Shown here: one piece after another, positions 1 through 8,559 of the stretch
Layout: every line of letters starts with the position of its first letter
How positions within the stretch are numbered: position 1 is the first letter of the stretch
Origin: an uncultured bacterium
GTDB taxonomy: Bacteria; Cyanobacteriota; Vampirovibrionia; Gastranaerophilales; Gastranaerophilaceae
Assembly (NCBI GenBank): GCA_902761735.1
Contig: CACWLL010000002.1
Coordinates: forward strand, 1 to 64,000
Length of the DNA: 64,000 bases
Reading direction: 5' to 3'
Program-made: the position numbers and the translations under genes
Notes under the pieces: model-generated
What the model was told of the DNA's origin: nothing
What the model saw: the letters and a program-made list of their open reading frames with translations, nothing else
The model's database searches: none

Positions 1-466
1 TCTGTTTGGTAAGATTTTCATATTTTTTCTCAAATTCTTTTTCATGATTTATGTTTCTGGTGTACATATCTTGAACATTTTGTAGTGCGGATGCTCCGCC
101 TGTTGATACACCATCTTGCTCAGAGGATGTTAATTTAAGAGTAGCTTTTTCATATATTGGTAACCTTGCCGAGTTGAGTCTGTTATGAAACCATTGGAGG
201 TCGCTATCTATATTCATACGACTTTTGTACTTATCTGCAATACGTCTTAAATCGTTATAAAGTTCCATGGCTTTATCATAAGATTCTTTTATTTCTTTTT
301 CATATTTTATTGTATTTTCTGCTTTTGTTATATTATCAGCTTTACTTTTTGAACATAAATCTTTTATTCCCTCGTTATATTTTTTATTAAAATCTGCCAA
401 ATGATTTATATAATTTGCCAATCTTTTTAAATTCACGTTAATATACTGAGCTTGAGTTTGAGCCAT
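1..466 (-). CDS. Toxin-like protein, conserved N-terminal domain (partial, runs off window)
   Basis: This gene starts at 466 on the minus strand and is still open at base 1, so only about 155 residues are visible. An AAGGAG ribosome site at 475-480 supports the start. The first 112 residues align without gaps to the protein at 20460-21503; by hand I count 95 identities. After the shared SARLPIYEK segment the two proteins no longer align. The visible part is charged and predicted helical, with no signal peptide. A conserved N-terminus followed by an unrelated continuation is typical of polymorphic toxins, where the N-terminus handles delivery and the C-terminus carries the activity. The activity domain lies outside the window, so its function is unknown. 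Leader copy A lies directly upstream. Confidence 0.75.
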   Translation of the reverse strand, partial: MAQTQAQYINVNLKRLANYINHLADFNKKYNEGIKDLCSKSKADNITKAENTIKYEKEIKESYDKAMELYNDLRRIADKYKSRMNIDSDLQWFHNRLNSARLPIYEKATLKLTSSEQDGVSTGGASALQNVQDMYTRNINHEKEFEKKYENLTKQ

Positions 467-496
467 TTTTAATTCTCCTTTTAACTTTGATAACTA

Positions 497-540
497 ATTA
501 CACAAAATCTCATACACAATTACACAAAATCTCATACACA
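497..540. repeat. Perfect 22-bp tandem repeat, two copies
   Basis: Two identical 22-bp units lie head to tail at 497-518 and 519-540, between leader copy A and the start of the partial gene at 466. On the minus strand they fall in the 5' untranslated region just upstream of the ribosome site. The other two leader copies lack this repeat. It could be a local slippage duplication or a binding site; the sequence alone does not decide. Confidence 0.9.
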
Positions 541-757
541 ACCAATTTCAGCTATCTTCTTCTAAAAGTAAATCCTTTTCCAAAAATCCGGTTAACTAAG
601 ATACAGAAAACAAGTAAATGTATTTAATTTATACTACTACTACTGTAACATACGAATCAAGACTAACATGAAAAATTAACAAAAAATTAATAATTTTGCA
701 TAAAATCCCAATCTCAAAGATATTTTTATCTTATACCGAGTGTTAAATTACACAATG
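540..757 (-). promoter_or_regulatory. Leader element copy A (shared upstream region)
   Basis: Read on the minus strand from about 757, this stretch aligns along most of its length with 18598-18800 and 20217-20410. Shared blocks include TAATTTAACACT, GGTATAAGATAAA, GAGATTGGGATTTT, AATTAATTTTTTGTTAAT, TATGTTACAGTAGTAG followed by TATAAATT, and AACCGGATTTT. Each copy precedes an accessory gene. The TATAAAT after the GTTACAGTAG block is the best candidate -10 box. The element could be a promoter with operators, a structured leader RNA or part of a mobile cassette. Confidence 0.75.
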
Positions 758-880
758 GCTCATAAACGAGGCTATTTGAGCGTTGAGCAAATCCAAGACA
801 AATCCCACCTTTTCTCCACCATTAATGACAAGTGTAAATGTCAGTTGTGCGCATTATAATGCACGCTATAGACTAATATT

Positions 881-1444
881 CTATTTTTGATTAATATTTT
901 TTATACTTTTTATTATTTTTAAACATAAATCTTTTACAAAATCTATTGACATGTAATATTCAATTTTCTCAAAATTTATAACGGAGTTTTTTGTAATATA
1001 TCCCCAAAATTTATATATTAAAAAATAAATAGGGAGAATCCAAAATGAATAATCTTTTACAGCTTCAATTAAACTGACATGAGCATATAATTGTTGTCCG
1101 TATATTTTACCAATACAAAAATAATATAATCCTATATTGACAAATATTATAATTAATATTTTTTCACGCAGTTTTAATTTATTTATTTTCTTAAATATCC
1201 CACAAAATATTGCTGTTATATATATATATGTATGCAAAACAATAATCATTATACAAAACCCAAGAGCCATATCGGCTTGGATGGCTATTTTAATATCATT
1301 ATCAAGTTCTAAAATTCTCACAATAAAATCAGTTATATGTCCCGACACTGTAATACTATTTAGTATTAAAAATAACAGAATACAAAAGAAATAATTTAAT
1401 ATTACCTTTGTGTTCTTATTAAATTTCTTTTTATCTATTTCCAT
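881..1444 (-). CDS. Small integral membrane protein, candidate immunity partner
   Basis: The 187-residue protein has about four hydrophobic segments: residues 15-37, then roughly 60-85, 97-118 and 130-150. Between and after them lie Lys-rich parts. I do not recognise a family. Its ATG lies inside the last codons (Leu-Trp-Lys) of the toxin-like remnant at 1435-1790, a 10-base overlap. The membrane protein at 21488 starts at exactly the same place relative to its toxin-like partner, although the two membrane proteins are not alike in sequence. That conserved coupling suggests an immunity or accessory role, which is inference. Its partner here is truncated, so this may be an orphan immunity gene. 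Confidence 0.6.
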   Translation of the reverse strand: MEIDKKKFNKNTKVILNYFFCILLFLILNSITVSGHITDFIVRILELDNDIKIAIQADMALGFCIMIIVLHTYIYITAIFCGIFKKINKLKLREKILIIIFVNIGLYYFCIGKIYGQQLYAHVSLIEAVKDYSFWILPIYFLIYKFWGYITKNSVINFEKIEYYMSIDFVKDLCLKIIKSIKNINQK

Positions 1445-1790
1445 AGTTCGTCTAGTTTTTCCTTTGGAATAATTATATCATGTATCGTGAAAAATGGTTT
1501 AAGTTCGCCCTCTAACATTTTATTTTTTCCTGCCATTACTAAAGGTTTATTTTCTTCCTCCGGATTAAAATCATAAGTATCATATACTTTTACATGTAGA
1601 TTACCGTTTTTGTCAATATATCCGTTTCTAATATCGGCAAGTCCAATTGCATTATGTAAATTTCTACTTGTAAAACTTACGCTCAAGTCTTCAGCATTAC
1701 TTAATATCTTATGTTTGTTTTCTCTAATTTTATTTAGAAAATCTGAGTCATTTGCAATTCTCTGTGATGGTTCAGAATAATTATAAAGAA
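1435..1790 (-). pseudogene. Truncated C-terminal remnant of colicin-M-like toxin gene
   Basis: An open frame from about 1686 to 1435, together with in-frame sequence up to about 1775, matches the last ~115 residues of the protein at 20460-21503. Matching segments include NYSEPSQRIAND, DKNGNLHVKVYDTYDFNP and a nearly identical C-terminus ending in KEKLDELWK. Homology continues to about 1785 but a one-base deletion next to the NYSEP codons shifts the frame, and the rest of the N-terminus is absent. It is therefore a decayed or cassette-type tip rather than an intact gene, although the short frame from the ATG at 1686 could still be translated. The DxYDFN motif is preserved. The XRE gene begins immediately beyond it. 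Confidence 0.75.
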
Positions 1791-1796
1791 ATACTT

Positions 1797-1991
1797 ATGA
1801 AAATTGGTCTAAATTTTCGAGTAGAACGTACTAAACAAAAGCTTTCACAAGAAAAGTTTGCAGAAATAGCTAATGTTCATATGAATTATATTGGTAAGGT
1901 TGAGCGAGGAGAACAAAATCTTACCGTAAAAAAATTAGTAGAACTTTCAAACGCACTACAAATTTCAGTTAATGAAATATTAAACATATAA
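1797..1991 (+). CDS. XRE-family helix-turn-helix regulator
   Basis: This 64-residue protein is almost entirely one Cro/CI-type DNA-binding domain. The segment LSQEKFAEIANVHMNYIG forms helices 2 and 3, followed by KVERGEQNLTVKKLVELS and a typical final helix. I chose the ATG at 1797 because the domain starts there with RVERTKQKLSQ; a longer frame from 1752 adds residues that fall within the toxin remnant's region. It is a single-domain repressor of the kind found in mobile elements and toxin loci. It is divergent from the remnant at 1435-1790, and may control that locus. Confidence 0.85.
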   Translation: MKIGLNFRVERTKQKLSQEKFAEIANVHMNYIGKVERGEQNLTVKKLVELSNALQISVNEILNI

Positions 1992-2035
1992 TTTTTTATC
2001 TATATTATTCAAATAAAAATCTTTTTAAGTTCCAA

Positions 2036-4363
2036 TTAGATTTTAAAAGTTAAAGTTAAGATATTCTTATGGTTTTCTCTTTTATAAGAAATTTTATCAG
2101 CCATTTTTTTAATCATAAATATTCCTAAACCGCCAATTTCCCTTTCTTCAGGAGGGGCAGTTACATCCGGATCCGGTTTTTCCAGTGGATTATATTCTAT
2201 GCCGTCATCTTCAAATTTAAAAATTATACTGTTATATGTTTTTTCTAATTTGGCTTCTATATTGCCATTTTTTTCCGGATATGCGTAAAATACTATATTT
2301 GCAAATATTTCTTCTGCACACATATCGAGTTTATATGTTAAATCTTGCTCCAAATTCCACTCTTTACATGCGTCATAAAGCCATGAGTAAAACATTTTAT
2401 AATTTTCTTGGATAGCAGCTTGTTTAAATGTTTTAATTTCACTTATTCCGTTATATTTAAAGATAAGCATTGTAATATCATCACTTTGAGGTGCTGATTG
2501 GGTATATTCTTTAATAGAATTTTTCATTTTTTGAGCAATTGTTATAATTTCAGTTTCTTCAATAGAGTTTAAAGTATTTAATAGGCGCTCTGCACCAAAT
2601 TCTTCATCATCTTCTTTTGTAGCTTCCGTAATACCGTCAGTGTAGGTAAAGATTATATCTCCCGGTTTCATTACGGTTTCATATATTTCAAAATCAGCAT
2701 CTTCAAAAACCCCAAGAGCAATATTGGATTTTAATTTCAAATATTCATAATTTCCATCTTTTCTTTTTATAAGAGGTAAATTATGACCACAGTTTATGAT
2801 ACTCATCTCACCGGTTGTAATATCAATAATTCCGGATAACATAGTAACAAAAAAGCTGTTTCTATTATTTTCACATACTTTTCTGTTAATTGTTTCGATA
2901 AGTTTCTTTGGAGCATGCTCCATTTGCGAAATATAACTTATGAGCGTTTTTACGGTCATCATAAATAATGCCGCAGGAATTCCTTTGCCTGACACATCTG
3001 CAACCAAAAACATCAATTTATTTTCATCTACAAAGTAGAAATCGTAAAAATCTCCGCCAACCTCTTTTGCAGGCTCCATTGATGCAAAGATATCAAACTC
3101 TTTTTTCTCAGGATACGGTGGAAATACACTTGGCAAGCTCGAAGATTGTATAATATTTGCAATTGAAAGTTCCGAGCTCATTTTTGCTTTTTCTTTAGTT
3201 ATTGCCTTTATATGATTGGTCATTTTATCATATGTTGAAGCTAATTGAGCAAATTCTTCAGGTTTTTCAAGTTTTATCTGTATATCTTCACCTTTACTTA
3301 TTTTATTTGCTATTTCTGTTAACTTATCAATCGGATTAATTATGTAACGATTCATGCTTAAATACAAAAGTGTAGGAATAATAAGTCCCAATAACAGCAT
3401 CACTATTATCATAAGCAAATAAAATTCATTTACATACTTAAACATTTCTTTCTGCGGAATACATATAATCAATATCATTCCGTTATTAATTCTTCTGGCA
3501 AAAGGAACATATTTTTGACCATGGTACTTAATATAAGTTGTTGAATACAGTTTATCAAAACTTGTGTACCAAGGGATTTCTTTTAAAGAATGACCTATGA
3601 GTTTTTCGCCGTCAAGATAAGGGTCATTTGTCGCAATAATATAATCCTCATCTTCATTTGCAAATAACGCAAAACTATTTTTTATTTCATTTCCTCTTTT
3701 GTACATAGAAAATGTTTTTTCCATAGGTTTAATTTTAGAGAGTTCCTCAATTACCGGATCAATTTTCCAGTCTACGGTTGCAATACCAATCAATTCTCCG
3801 TCAACATATATTCCGGTTCCTGCGGTAACCATCGTAGAATAACTTCCTAAATTTTCATAATATGGTCTTGTCCATACTATGTTACGTTCGGGAGTAATTT
3901 GAGAAATTATACTTTTATACCATTCCTGATTAGGGTAATCATATTCTTCACTTGAAAATTTTTCATCAATTATGATTTTATTATCTTTATTCCTGTAAGC
4001 ATAAAAACAAACATATTTTTTTGACTTATCAATTTTGTATGGCAAAAACCATATTCCGCCCCCCAAATTTTTGGGGTAATCTTCAAAAATCCTTGTAATT
4101 ATTCTGTTTGTAAGTTCGATACTTCTGTCGGTTCTATAGAATACATTTCCAATTAATGCCAAACCATTAAGATTATTTTCGGCATATATTATTTCATCAT
4201 CAAGCCTTTCGGTATATTCATTCATAGAGAATCCGTAATTTTGAACCATCAATTGTTTGGTCTTCATTCTCGAATATACCGTATAGCAACCGAATGCAAA
4301 CATTAAAACAGTAAGCATTATAATCGCAATAATAAGAATTTTTGATTTTACAGTCTTAAACAT
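2036..4363 (-). CDS. Membrane sensor: SpoIIE/RsbU-type PP2C phosphatase with RsbW-like kinase domain
   Basis: The 775-residue protein begins with a membrane segment (about residues 7-27), then a large extracytoplasmic sensor domain of dCache type and a second membrane segment near 318-340. A HAMP linker with RYIINPIDKLTEIANKI follows. The PP2C domain shows GGDFYDFYFVDENKL, ADVSGKGIPAALFM, YTDGITEA and SDDITMLI. The C-terminal ~110 residues form a GHKL ATPase like anti-sigma kinases, with EEIFANIVFYAY and FEDDGIEYNP. Such proteins dephosphorylate a STAS antagonist when the sensor detects its signal, releasing a partner protein. The STAS gene at 4363-4677 lies directly upstream with end-to-start contact, so the pair forms a partner-switching module. 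The ligand cannot be told. Confidence 0.9.
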   Translation of the reverse strand: MFKTVKSKILIIAIIMLTVLMFAFGCYTVYSRMKTKQLMVQNYGFSMNEYTERLDDEIIYAENNLNGLALIGNVFYRTDRSIELTNRIITRIFEDYPKNLGGGIWFLPYKIDKSKKYVCFYAYRNKDNKIIIDEKFSSEEYDYPNQEWYKSIISQITPERNIVWTRPYYENLGSYSTMVTAGTGIYVDGELIGIATVDWKIDPVIEELSKIKPMEKTFSMYKRGNEIKNSFALFANEDEDYIIATNDPYLDGEKLIGHSLKEIPWYTSFDKLYSTTYIKYHGQKYVPFARRINNGMILIICIPQKEMFKYVNEFYLLMIIVMLLLGLIIPTLLYLSMNRYIINPIDKLTEIANKISKGEDIQIKLEKPEEFAQLASTYDKMTNHIKAITKEKAKMSSELSIANIIQSSSLPSVFPPYPEKKEFDIFASMEPAKEVGGDFYDFYFVDENKLMFLVADVSGKGIPAALFMMTVKTLISYISQMEHAPKKLIETINRKVCENNRNSFFVTMLSGIIDITTGEMSIINCGHNLPLIKRKDGNYEYLKLKSNIALGVFEDADFEIYETVMKPGDIIFTYTDGITEATKEDDEEFGAERLLNTLNSIEETEIITIAQKMKNSIKEYTQSAPQSDDITMLIFKYNGISEIKTFKQAAIQENYKMFYSWLYDACKEWNLEQDLTYKLDMCAEEIFANIVFYAYPEKNGNIEAKLEKTYNSIIFKFEDDGIEYNPLEKPDPDVTAPPEEREIGGLGIFMIKKMADKISYKRENHKNILTLTFKI

Positions 4364-4677
4364 TACTCAAATAATAAAAATTTATCAAACCCTACAATTA
4401 CAAAAGAATTCTTTAGTTGTTCAGAAACATTTTTAAGTTTCAAAACACCTTTTTGCCCATTTAGTTGTTTATATAATTCCAAAATTACCTTTAAGCCAAA
4501 ACTTGAAATAAACGTAATTTCCGAAAAATCAAGAGTTACATTGGTTATTTGCTCCGGACTATCTTCAATAAAGTCTTTTATTTTAGCCCCGTATACAACA
4601 GCATTATCAAGGTCCAACCTTCCTGATGCCGTTACATATAAACCGTCAATACCAACTTCTTTAAGCATAATATCCAT
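4363..4677 (-). CDS. STAS-domain anti-sigma factor antagonist
   Basis: This 104-residue protein is a single STAS domain. The motif VTLDFSEITFISSFGL is the phosphorylation loop, and one of the two serines after Ile is the expected phosphosite, as in SpoIIAA/RsbV. It would bind a kinase-type anti-sigma factor when unphosphorylated. The downstream phosphatase gene begins at the base where this gene stops, indicating one transcript and translational coupling. The kinase could be the C-terminal domain of that same protein or one encoded elsewhere. No sigma factor gene is visible nearby. Confidence 0.9.
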   Translation of the reverse strand: MDIMLKEVGIDGLYVTASGRLDLDNAVVYGAKIKDFIEDSPEQITNVTLDFSEITFISSFGLKVILELYKQLNGQKGVLKLKNVSEQLKNSFVIVGFDKFLLFE

Positions 4678-4768
4678 ACAATAAACCTCTTAAAATACTA
4701 AATTACCTAAAATTATCTTATGAGAATCATATCATACATATAACATATTTGTCTACCAATTTACATAT

Positions 4769-6235
4769 TTAACTTAAATCAGAAATGACTCTGTCCATAA
4801 CCGAGTTCCAACTTTCATTTTTATCAGCAAGATATAACTTTACACTTTCGTACCAATCACAATAACTCAAATCCGTATGCCATCGCCAATTATAATTATA
4901 TGGCAATAAGACAACACACGGTTTATTCATAGCTCCGGCAAGATGTGCTAAAGATGTATCATTACAAATAATCAAATCCATATTTTCTACAGCAGCTGCC
5001 GTATATGAAAAATCCTTAAAACTCTTACTCAAATCTACAATATTATAACGGGATGAAAGTTTTTCAAATTCTTCTGCCCCTTCAAATGTTTGTGCCGAAT
5101 ATACCTGAACATTTTCCATTGCAAATAGTTTTGAAAAGGCATCTACATTAATTACTCTATCTGTTTCATAATATGTATTACCTTGCCATTTTATACCTAT
5201 TTTAAATTTGTCATTGTTAAAAAATGTTTTTTTGTATTCTGCTACTTTTTCATTGTCAGCTTTAAGATATCCGTCACGTGATATAAACATTTCTTCTGTT
5301 TTCAGTCCTAAAACGTACGGAATACTTAAAAACGGTATGTGTAAATCAAAATCAAAATCTTTTTCATTGTAAAAATAATCCATTACTTCAACATCAGGAA
5401 AATTATCTCTAAACAATTGACTTAATTGAATTTGCGGTTTTATTACAAGTTTTTTACAACGTTTTTGAAGAAGGGGTATATAACGAGAAAACATTAACAT
5501 ATCACCAAAACCGGCTTCATAATACGTATACAGTACCTTATCCGAAATATCTTCACCCTTCCATATAGGTCTGTTCGGAATTAAGTTAGGATAGGTGATT
5601 TCTTCGGTATCAATAGCAGTTTCCCGACAAAGGCGAACTTCAAAATATTTCAATCCCTCATCATAATTTTTCATTCTGAAATAATTTAACGCCAAAAAAT
5701 ATTTTGATTCTCTATCGTTAGAATTTATTTCAAGGCATTTTAAATAATATTCTTTTGCTTTTTGAGGAATATGAAACAATGTATATAAATTTGCAAGATT
5801 AAAACAGGTATCTCTGGACTCAGGATTAAACTGCAATGCTTTTAAGTAATATTTTTCCGAATTTTCAAAATTTAAAAGATTTTTGTATGCTAATCCTATT
5901 CCAAAAGCTGATTCTTCTGTTAACCCGAAAAGTTTTTCTTCTTCCAGACGAGTTTCCAGCTCTTTTTGATAACTTCTTTCTTTAAAATATATGTGTGCTA
6001 AAGTTTCGTAAAAATATTGTTCTTTCTGTATATTTATAGCTTCCAACACGTACTTTTCAGCTTCCGCATAATTTTTTTGCTGTAATTCACACATTCCAAC
6101 GAGATTTAATACTTCACTATCTTTAGGATTTTCGTTTAATATTTTCTTATAAAAAATTTCTGCTTCAGAAACTTTACCTGCAGAATGAAGTTGAAACGCT
6201 TTACTAAAAATCTCTTTTCTTAATTCGCTCTCCAT
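4769..6235 (-). CDS. TPR protein with C-terminal GT9-like glycosyltransferase domain
   Basis: The first ~220 of 488 residues are tandem tetratricopeptide repeats, with signatures such as SEAEIFYKKILNENPKDSEV and PQKAKEYYLKCLEINSNDRE. The second half resembles heptosyltransferase-like (GT-B, family 9) domains, with DLIICNDTSLAHLAGAMNKP near the C-terminus, the usual nucleotide-sugar binding region. There is no signal peptide or membrane segment, so it should be cytoplasmic. Proteins with this layout are common in bacteria and are thought to modify surface glycans or glycoproteins, but the acceptor is unknown. It stands alone between the STAS pair and pncC. Confidence 0.75.
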   Translation of the reverse strand: MESELRKEIFSKAFQLHSAGKVSEAEIFYKKILNENPKDSEVLNLVGMCELQQKNYAEAEKYVLEAINIQKEQYFYETLAHIYFKERSYQKELETRLEEEKLFGLTEESAFGIGLAYKNLLNFENSEKYYLKALQFNPESRDTCFNLANLYTLFHIPQKAKEYYLKCLEINSNDRESKYFLALNYFRMKNYDEGLKYFEVRLCRETAIDTEEITYPNLIPNRPIWKGEDISDKVLYTYYEAGFGDMLMFSRYIPLLQKRCKKLVIKPQIQLSQLFRDNFPDVEVMDYFYNEKDFDFDLHIPFLSIPYVLGLKTEEMFISRDGYLKADNEKVAEYKKTFFNNDKFKIGIKWQGNTYYETDRVINVDAFSKLFAMENVQVYSAQTFEGAEEFEKLSSRYNIVDLSKSFKDFSYTAAAVENMDLIICNDTSLAHLAGAMNKPCVVLLPYNYNWRWHTDLSYCDWYESVKLYLADKNESWNSVMDRVISDLS

Positions 6236-6277
6236 GTGGGAAATTATAACATATTATTGATTTTGTGACAAATATAA

Positions 6278-6766
6278 TTAAATTTCGGAAAATATTATTT
6301 TATATGCACAGTCTATTGCTTTTTGAGCAAATAAGTATTTCATAAGCCTTCTTGGAATAAACGACGGAAATCTGAAATCTTTTACGTAAATATTATCTTT
6401 GTAAAATACCGAAATAAAAACTAATCCGACAGGTTTATCCGGCGTTCCGCCGGTAGGACCGGCAATACCGGTTGTGCAGATAGCAATATTACAACCTGTT
6501 CTTTTGTGTAAACCCTGTGCCATAGCGTAAGCACAATCTTTACTGACAGCACCTTTTTCTTGCAAAATTTCAGAAGATACACCAAGATATTCTTTTTTTG
6601 CTTCGTTTGCATATGTTACAAAGTTTGCTTTCACAAAATCGGAACTGCCGGAAATATCCGTAAACATTGAACTAAGCAATCCGCCGGTACAGGATTCTGC
6701 TGTTGCCAAAGTCATTTTATTTTCTATTAAAAATTTCGTAAGCTTTTTTAATTTTTTATCAAACAT
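6278..6766 (-). CDS. pncC: Nicotinamide-nucleotide amidohydrolase (CinA C-terminal domain, PncC)
   Basis: This is the 162-residue CinA C-terminal type, without the N-terminal COG1058 domain of full-length CinA. Family motifs are TLATAESCTGGLLSS near residue 20 and TTGIAGPTGGTPDKPVGLVF in the centre. The enzyme converts nicotinamide mononucleotide to nicotinate mononucleotide plus ammonia in pyridine-nucleotide recycling. In many bacteria cinA neighbours recA, and here recA lies about 700 bp away in the opposite orientation, fitting that association. Confidence 0.9.
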   Translation of the reverse strand: MFDKKLKKLTKFLIENKMTLATAESCTGGLLSSMFTDISGSSDFVKANFVTYANEAKKEYLGVSSEILQEKGAVSKDCAYAMAQGLHKRTGCNIAICTTGIAGPTGGTPDKPVGLVFISVFYKDNIYVKDFRFPSFIPRRLMKYLFAQKAIDCAYKIIFSEI

Positions 6767-6918
6767 ATTTATTATTGTATTACAAGCATAATTTTCTACA
6801 ATATATAACCTGTTTGGTTATTAAATATTAAGTGATGTTACAAGATTGTTTTTAAAAATTGTAATTTTTTTATAAATAAAATAAAATAGTGGTGGGAAAG
6901 TTTGAGGGATTATTAATT

Positions 6919-7452
6919 ATGACAAAAACTGCAACAAAGGAGAGAACCTTAACTCCACAGGAAGTTAGAGCTATTTTAAATACTGATAATAAGGAAATTA
7001 TTGAGCTTTGTAAAAAAGCTTCTATTATGCCAAGAAAAAATAATAAGGGTATGACTTATTTTTCTTATGAGGAAGTTAAAAATTTAAGAAAAGTTCAAGC
7101 CGCTAAAGGTACAGTAGCTAAAACGGTTACATCACCGATTGTTAGTACAAAAGTTTCATCCGAAGCAAGAATTAATCCTATTCAGGCATCAGCAATTCAA
7201 AATATCTTGTCTTCAATTCAAAATATGGAATCAAATCTAAGCGACAGAATAGCTAAGGTTATTGATGAAAAACTTGAAGGCATGGATGAAGTTGTTGTTG
7301 AATTAATCAGATGTAAAACTGACAATGAAACTTTAAGACAAAAAATTGTTGAATTGAATAAAGAAGTTTATCAATTGAAAAATAATTTAAACAGCTACAA
7401 ACCTGTTGGATTAGGTTTTTACGTAAAAAAAGAACAACACGCATGGGAATAA
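6919..7452 (+). CDS. Helix-turn-helix protein with coiled-coil tail, upstream of recA
   Basis: I placed the start at the ATG at 6919 because GAGGGA at 6904-6909 is well spaced; an upstream GTG at 6889 lacks a ribosome site. The 177-residue protein opens with a MerR-like or excisionase-like winged helix (LTPQEVRAILNTDNKEIIEL, then FSYEEVKNLRKVQA). A low-complexity linker follows, then a predicted coiled coil (about residues 95-165) rich in Leu, Glu and Asn. Only 20 bases separate it from recA, so the two are probably cotranscribed. It may be a DNA-binding structural or regulatory protein. No specific family is recognised. Confidence 0.7.
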   Translation: MTKTATKERTLTPQEVRAILNTDNKEIIELCKKASIMPRKNNKGMTYFSYEEVKNLRKVQAAKGTVAKTVTSPIVSTKVSSEARINPIQASAIQNILSSIQNMESNLSDRIAKVIDEKLEGMDEVVVELIRCKTDNETLRQKIVELNKEVYQLKNNLNSYKPVGLGFYVKKEQHAWE

Positions 7453-7472
7453 ATTAAGAGGTAAGGCAGTTT

Positions 7473-8498
7473 ATGGCGGTTAAAGAACAAGAAACAGCGG
7501 CAGCTACGGTTGCCGATGACAGAAGTAAGGCGTTAAAATTAGCTATAGAAAAAATAGAAAAAGATTTTGGTAAAGGTGCAATAATGAAACTGGGAGATAA
7601 GGCTACGGTAAACGTAGATGCCATTCCGACAGGTTCATTGGCGTTGGATATAGCTCTCGGTATAGGCGGAGTTCCTCGTGGACGTATTATTGAAATCTAC
7701 GGACCTGAAAGTTCAGGTAAGACAACATTGGCTCAACATATTGTTGCTGAATGCCAAAAAAGAGGCGGTATAGCAGCATATGTTGATGCAGAACATGCTC
7801 TTGACCCGGAATATGCAAGGAATTTAGGGGTTCAAGTAGACGATTTATTAATTTCTCAACCGGATACCGGAGAACAGGCTTTAGATATTACGGAAGAACT
7901 TGTTCGCTCAGGCGCAGTTGACGTTGTTGTTGTTGACTCTGTTGCAGCATTAGTACCTAAGGCAGAAATCGAAGGTTCTATGGAAGATCAGCAAATGGGT
8001 CTGCAAGCTCGTTTAATGAGTAAGGCTTTGAGAAAATTAACCGGTATTATCGGCAAAACAAGTACGACGGTTATTTTTATTAACCAGTTAAGAATGAAAA
8101 TCGGTGTTATGTATGGTAATCCGGAAACTACAACAGGCGGTAACGCTCTAAAATATTACGCAAGTGTTCGTTTAGAAATCAGACGAACAGAAGGTTTAAA
8201 AGGTGACGGGGAAGAAATCGGCAACCATGTAAGAGTAAGGGTTCTTAAGAATAAAGTTGCTCCTCCGTTTAGAACAGCTGAATTTGATATTATTTTCGGT
8301 AAAGGAATTTGCAAAATAGGTAATATTCTTGACGTTGCGGTTAACTTAAATATCGTTAATAAAGCCGGTTCTTGGTTCAGTTTTAAAGATGAAAAATTGG
8401 GACAAGGACGAGATAAGGCCAAAGAATATTTAACTGAGCACCCTGAAGTTCTTGAAGAAGTTGAAACTTTGGTTCGCCAAAAATTGGCAGAAGAATAA
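7473..8498 (+). CDS. recA: RecA recombinase
   Basis: The 341-residue protein matches the normal RecA length. The Walker A motif GPESSGKTT is at about residues 77-85, and [16 protein letters not shown] and [20 protein letters not shown] are hallmark segments, followed by [20 protein letters not shown] containing loop L2. It forms ATP-dependent filaments on single-stranded DNA for strand exchange and triggers LexA cleavage. It follows the helix-turn-helix gene by 20 bases with an AGAGGT ribosome site. I see no obvious LexA box directly upstream of recA itself. Confidence 0.98.
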   Translation: MAVKEQETAAATVADDRSKALKLAIEKIEKDFGKGAIMKLGDKATVNVDAIPTGSLALDIALGIGGVPRGRIIEIYGPESSGKTTLAQHIVAECQKRGGIAAYVDAEHALDPEYARNLGVQVDDLLISQPDTGEQALDITEELVRSGAVDVVVVDSVAALVPKAEIEGSMEDQQMGLQARLMSKALRKLTGIIGKTSTTVIFINQLRMKIGVMYGNPETTTGGNALKYYASVRLEIRRTEGLKGDGEEIGNHVRVRVLKNKVAPPFRTAEFDIIFGKGICKIGNILDVAVNLNIVNKAGSWFSFKDEKLGQGRDKAKEYLTEHPEVLEEVETLVRQKLAEE

Positions 8499-8526
8499 CT
8501 ATATTTTCGATAGCAAAAAATGATAT

Positions 8527-8559
8527 TTTCGACTTTTGTATTGATTATGAAAGTCGAAA
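8527..8559 (+). terminator. Hairpin after recA overlapping the next start codon
   Basis: TTTCGACTTT (8527-8536) pairs perfectly with AAAGTCGAAA (8550-8559) across a 13-base loop and is followed by TTTTA. It lies 28 bases after the recA stop and could be a weak intrinsic terminator. The loop contains the ATG at 8547 of the radical SAM gene, so the same structure may also limit translation of that gene. Confidence 0.5.

Noticed and set aside
497-540. CRISPR array
   Set aside because: Only two abutting 22-bp units with no spacer, and no cas genes in the window.
8520-8546. Longer start for the radical SAM protein
   Set aside because: The extra nine residues fall in the hairpin after recA and no ribosome site precedes 8520.
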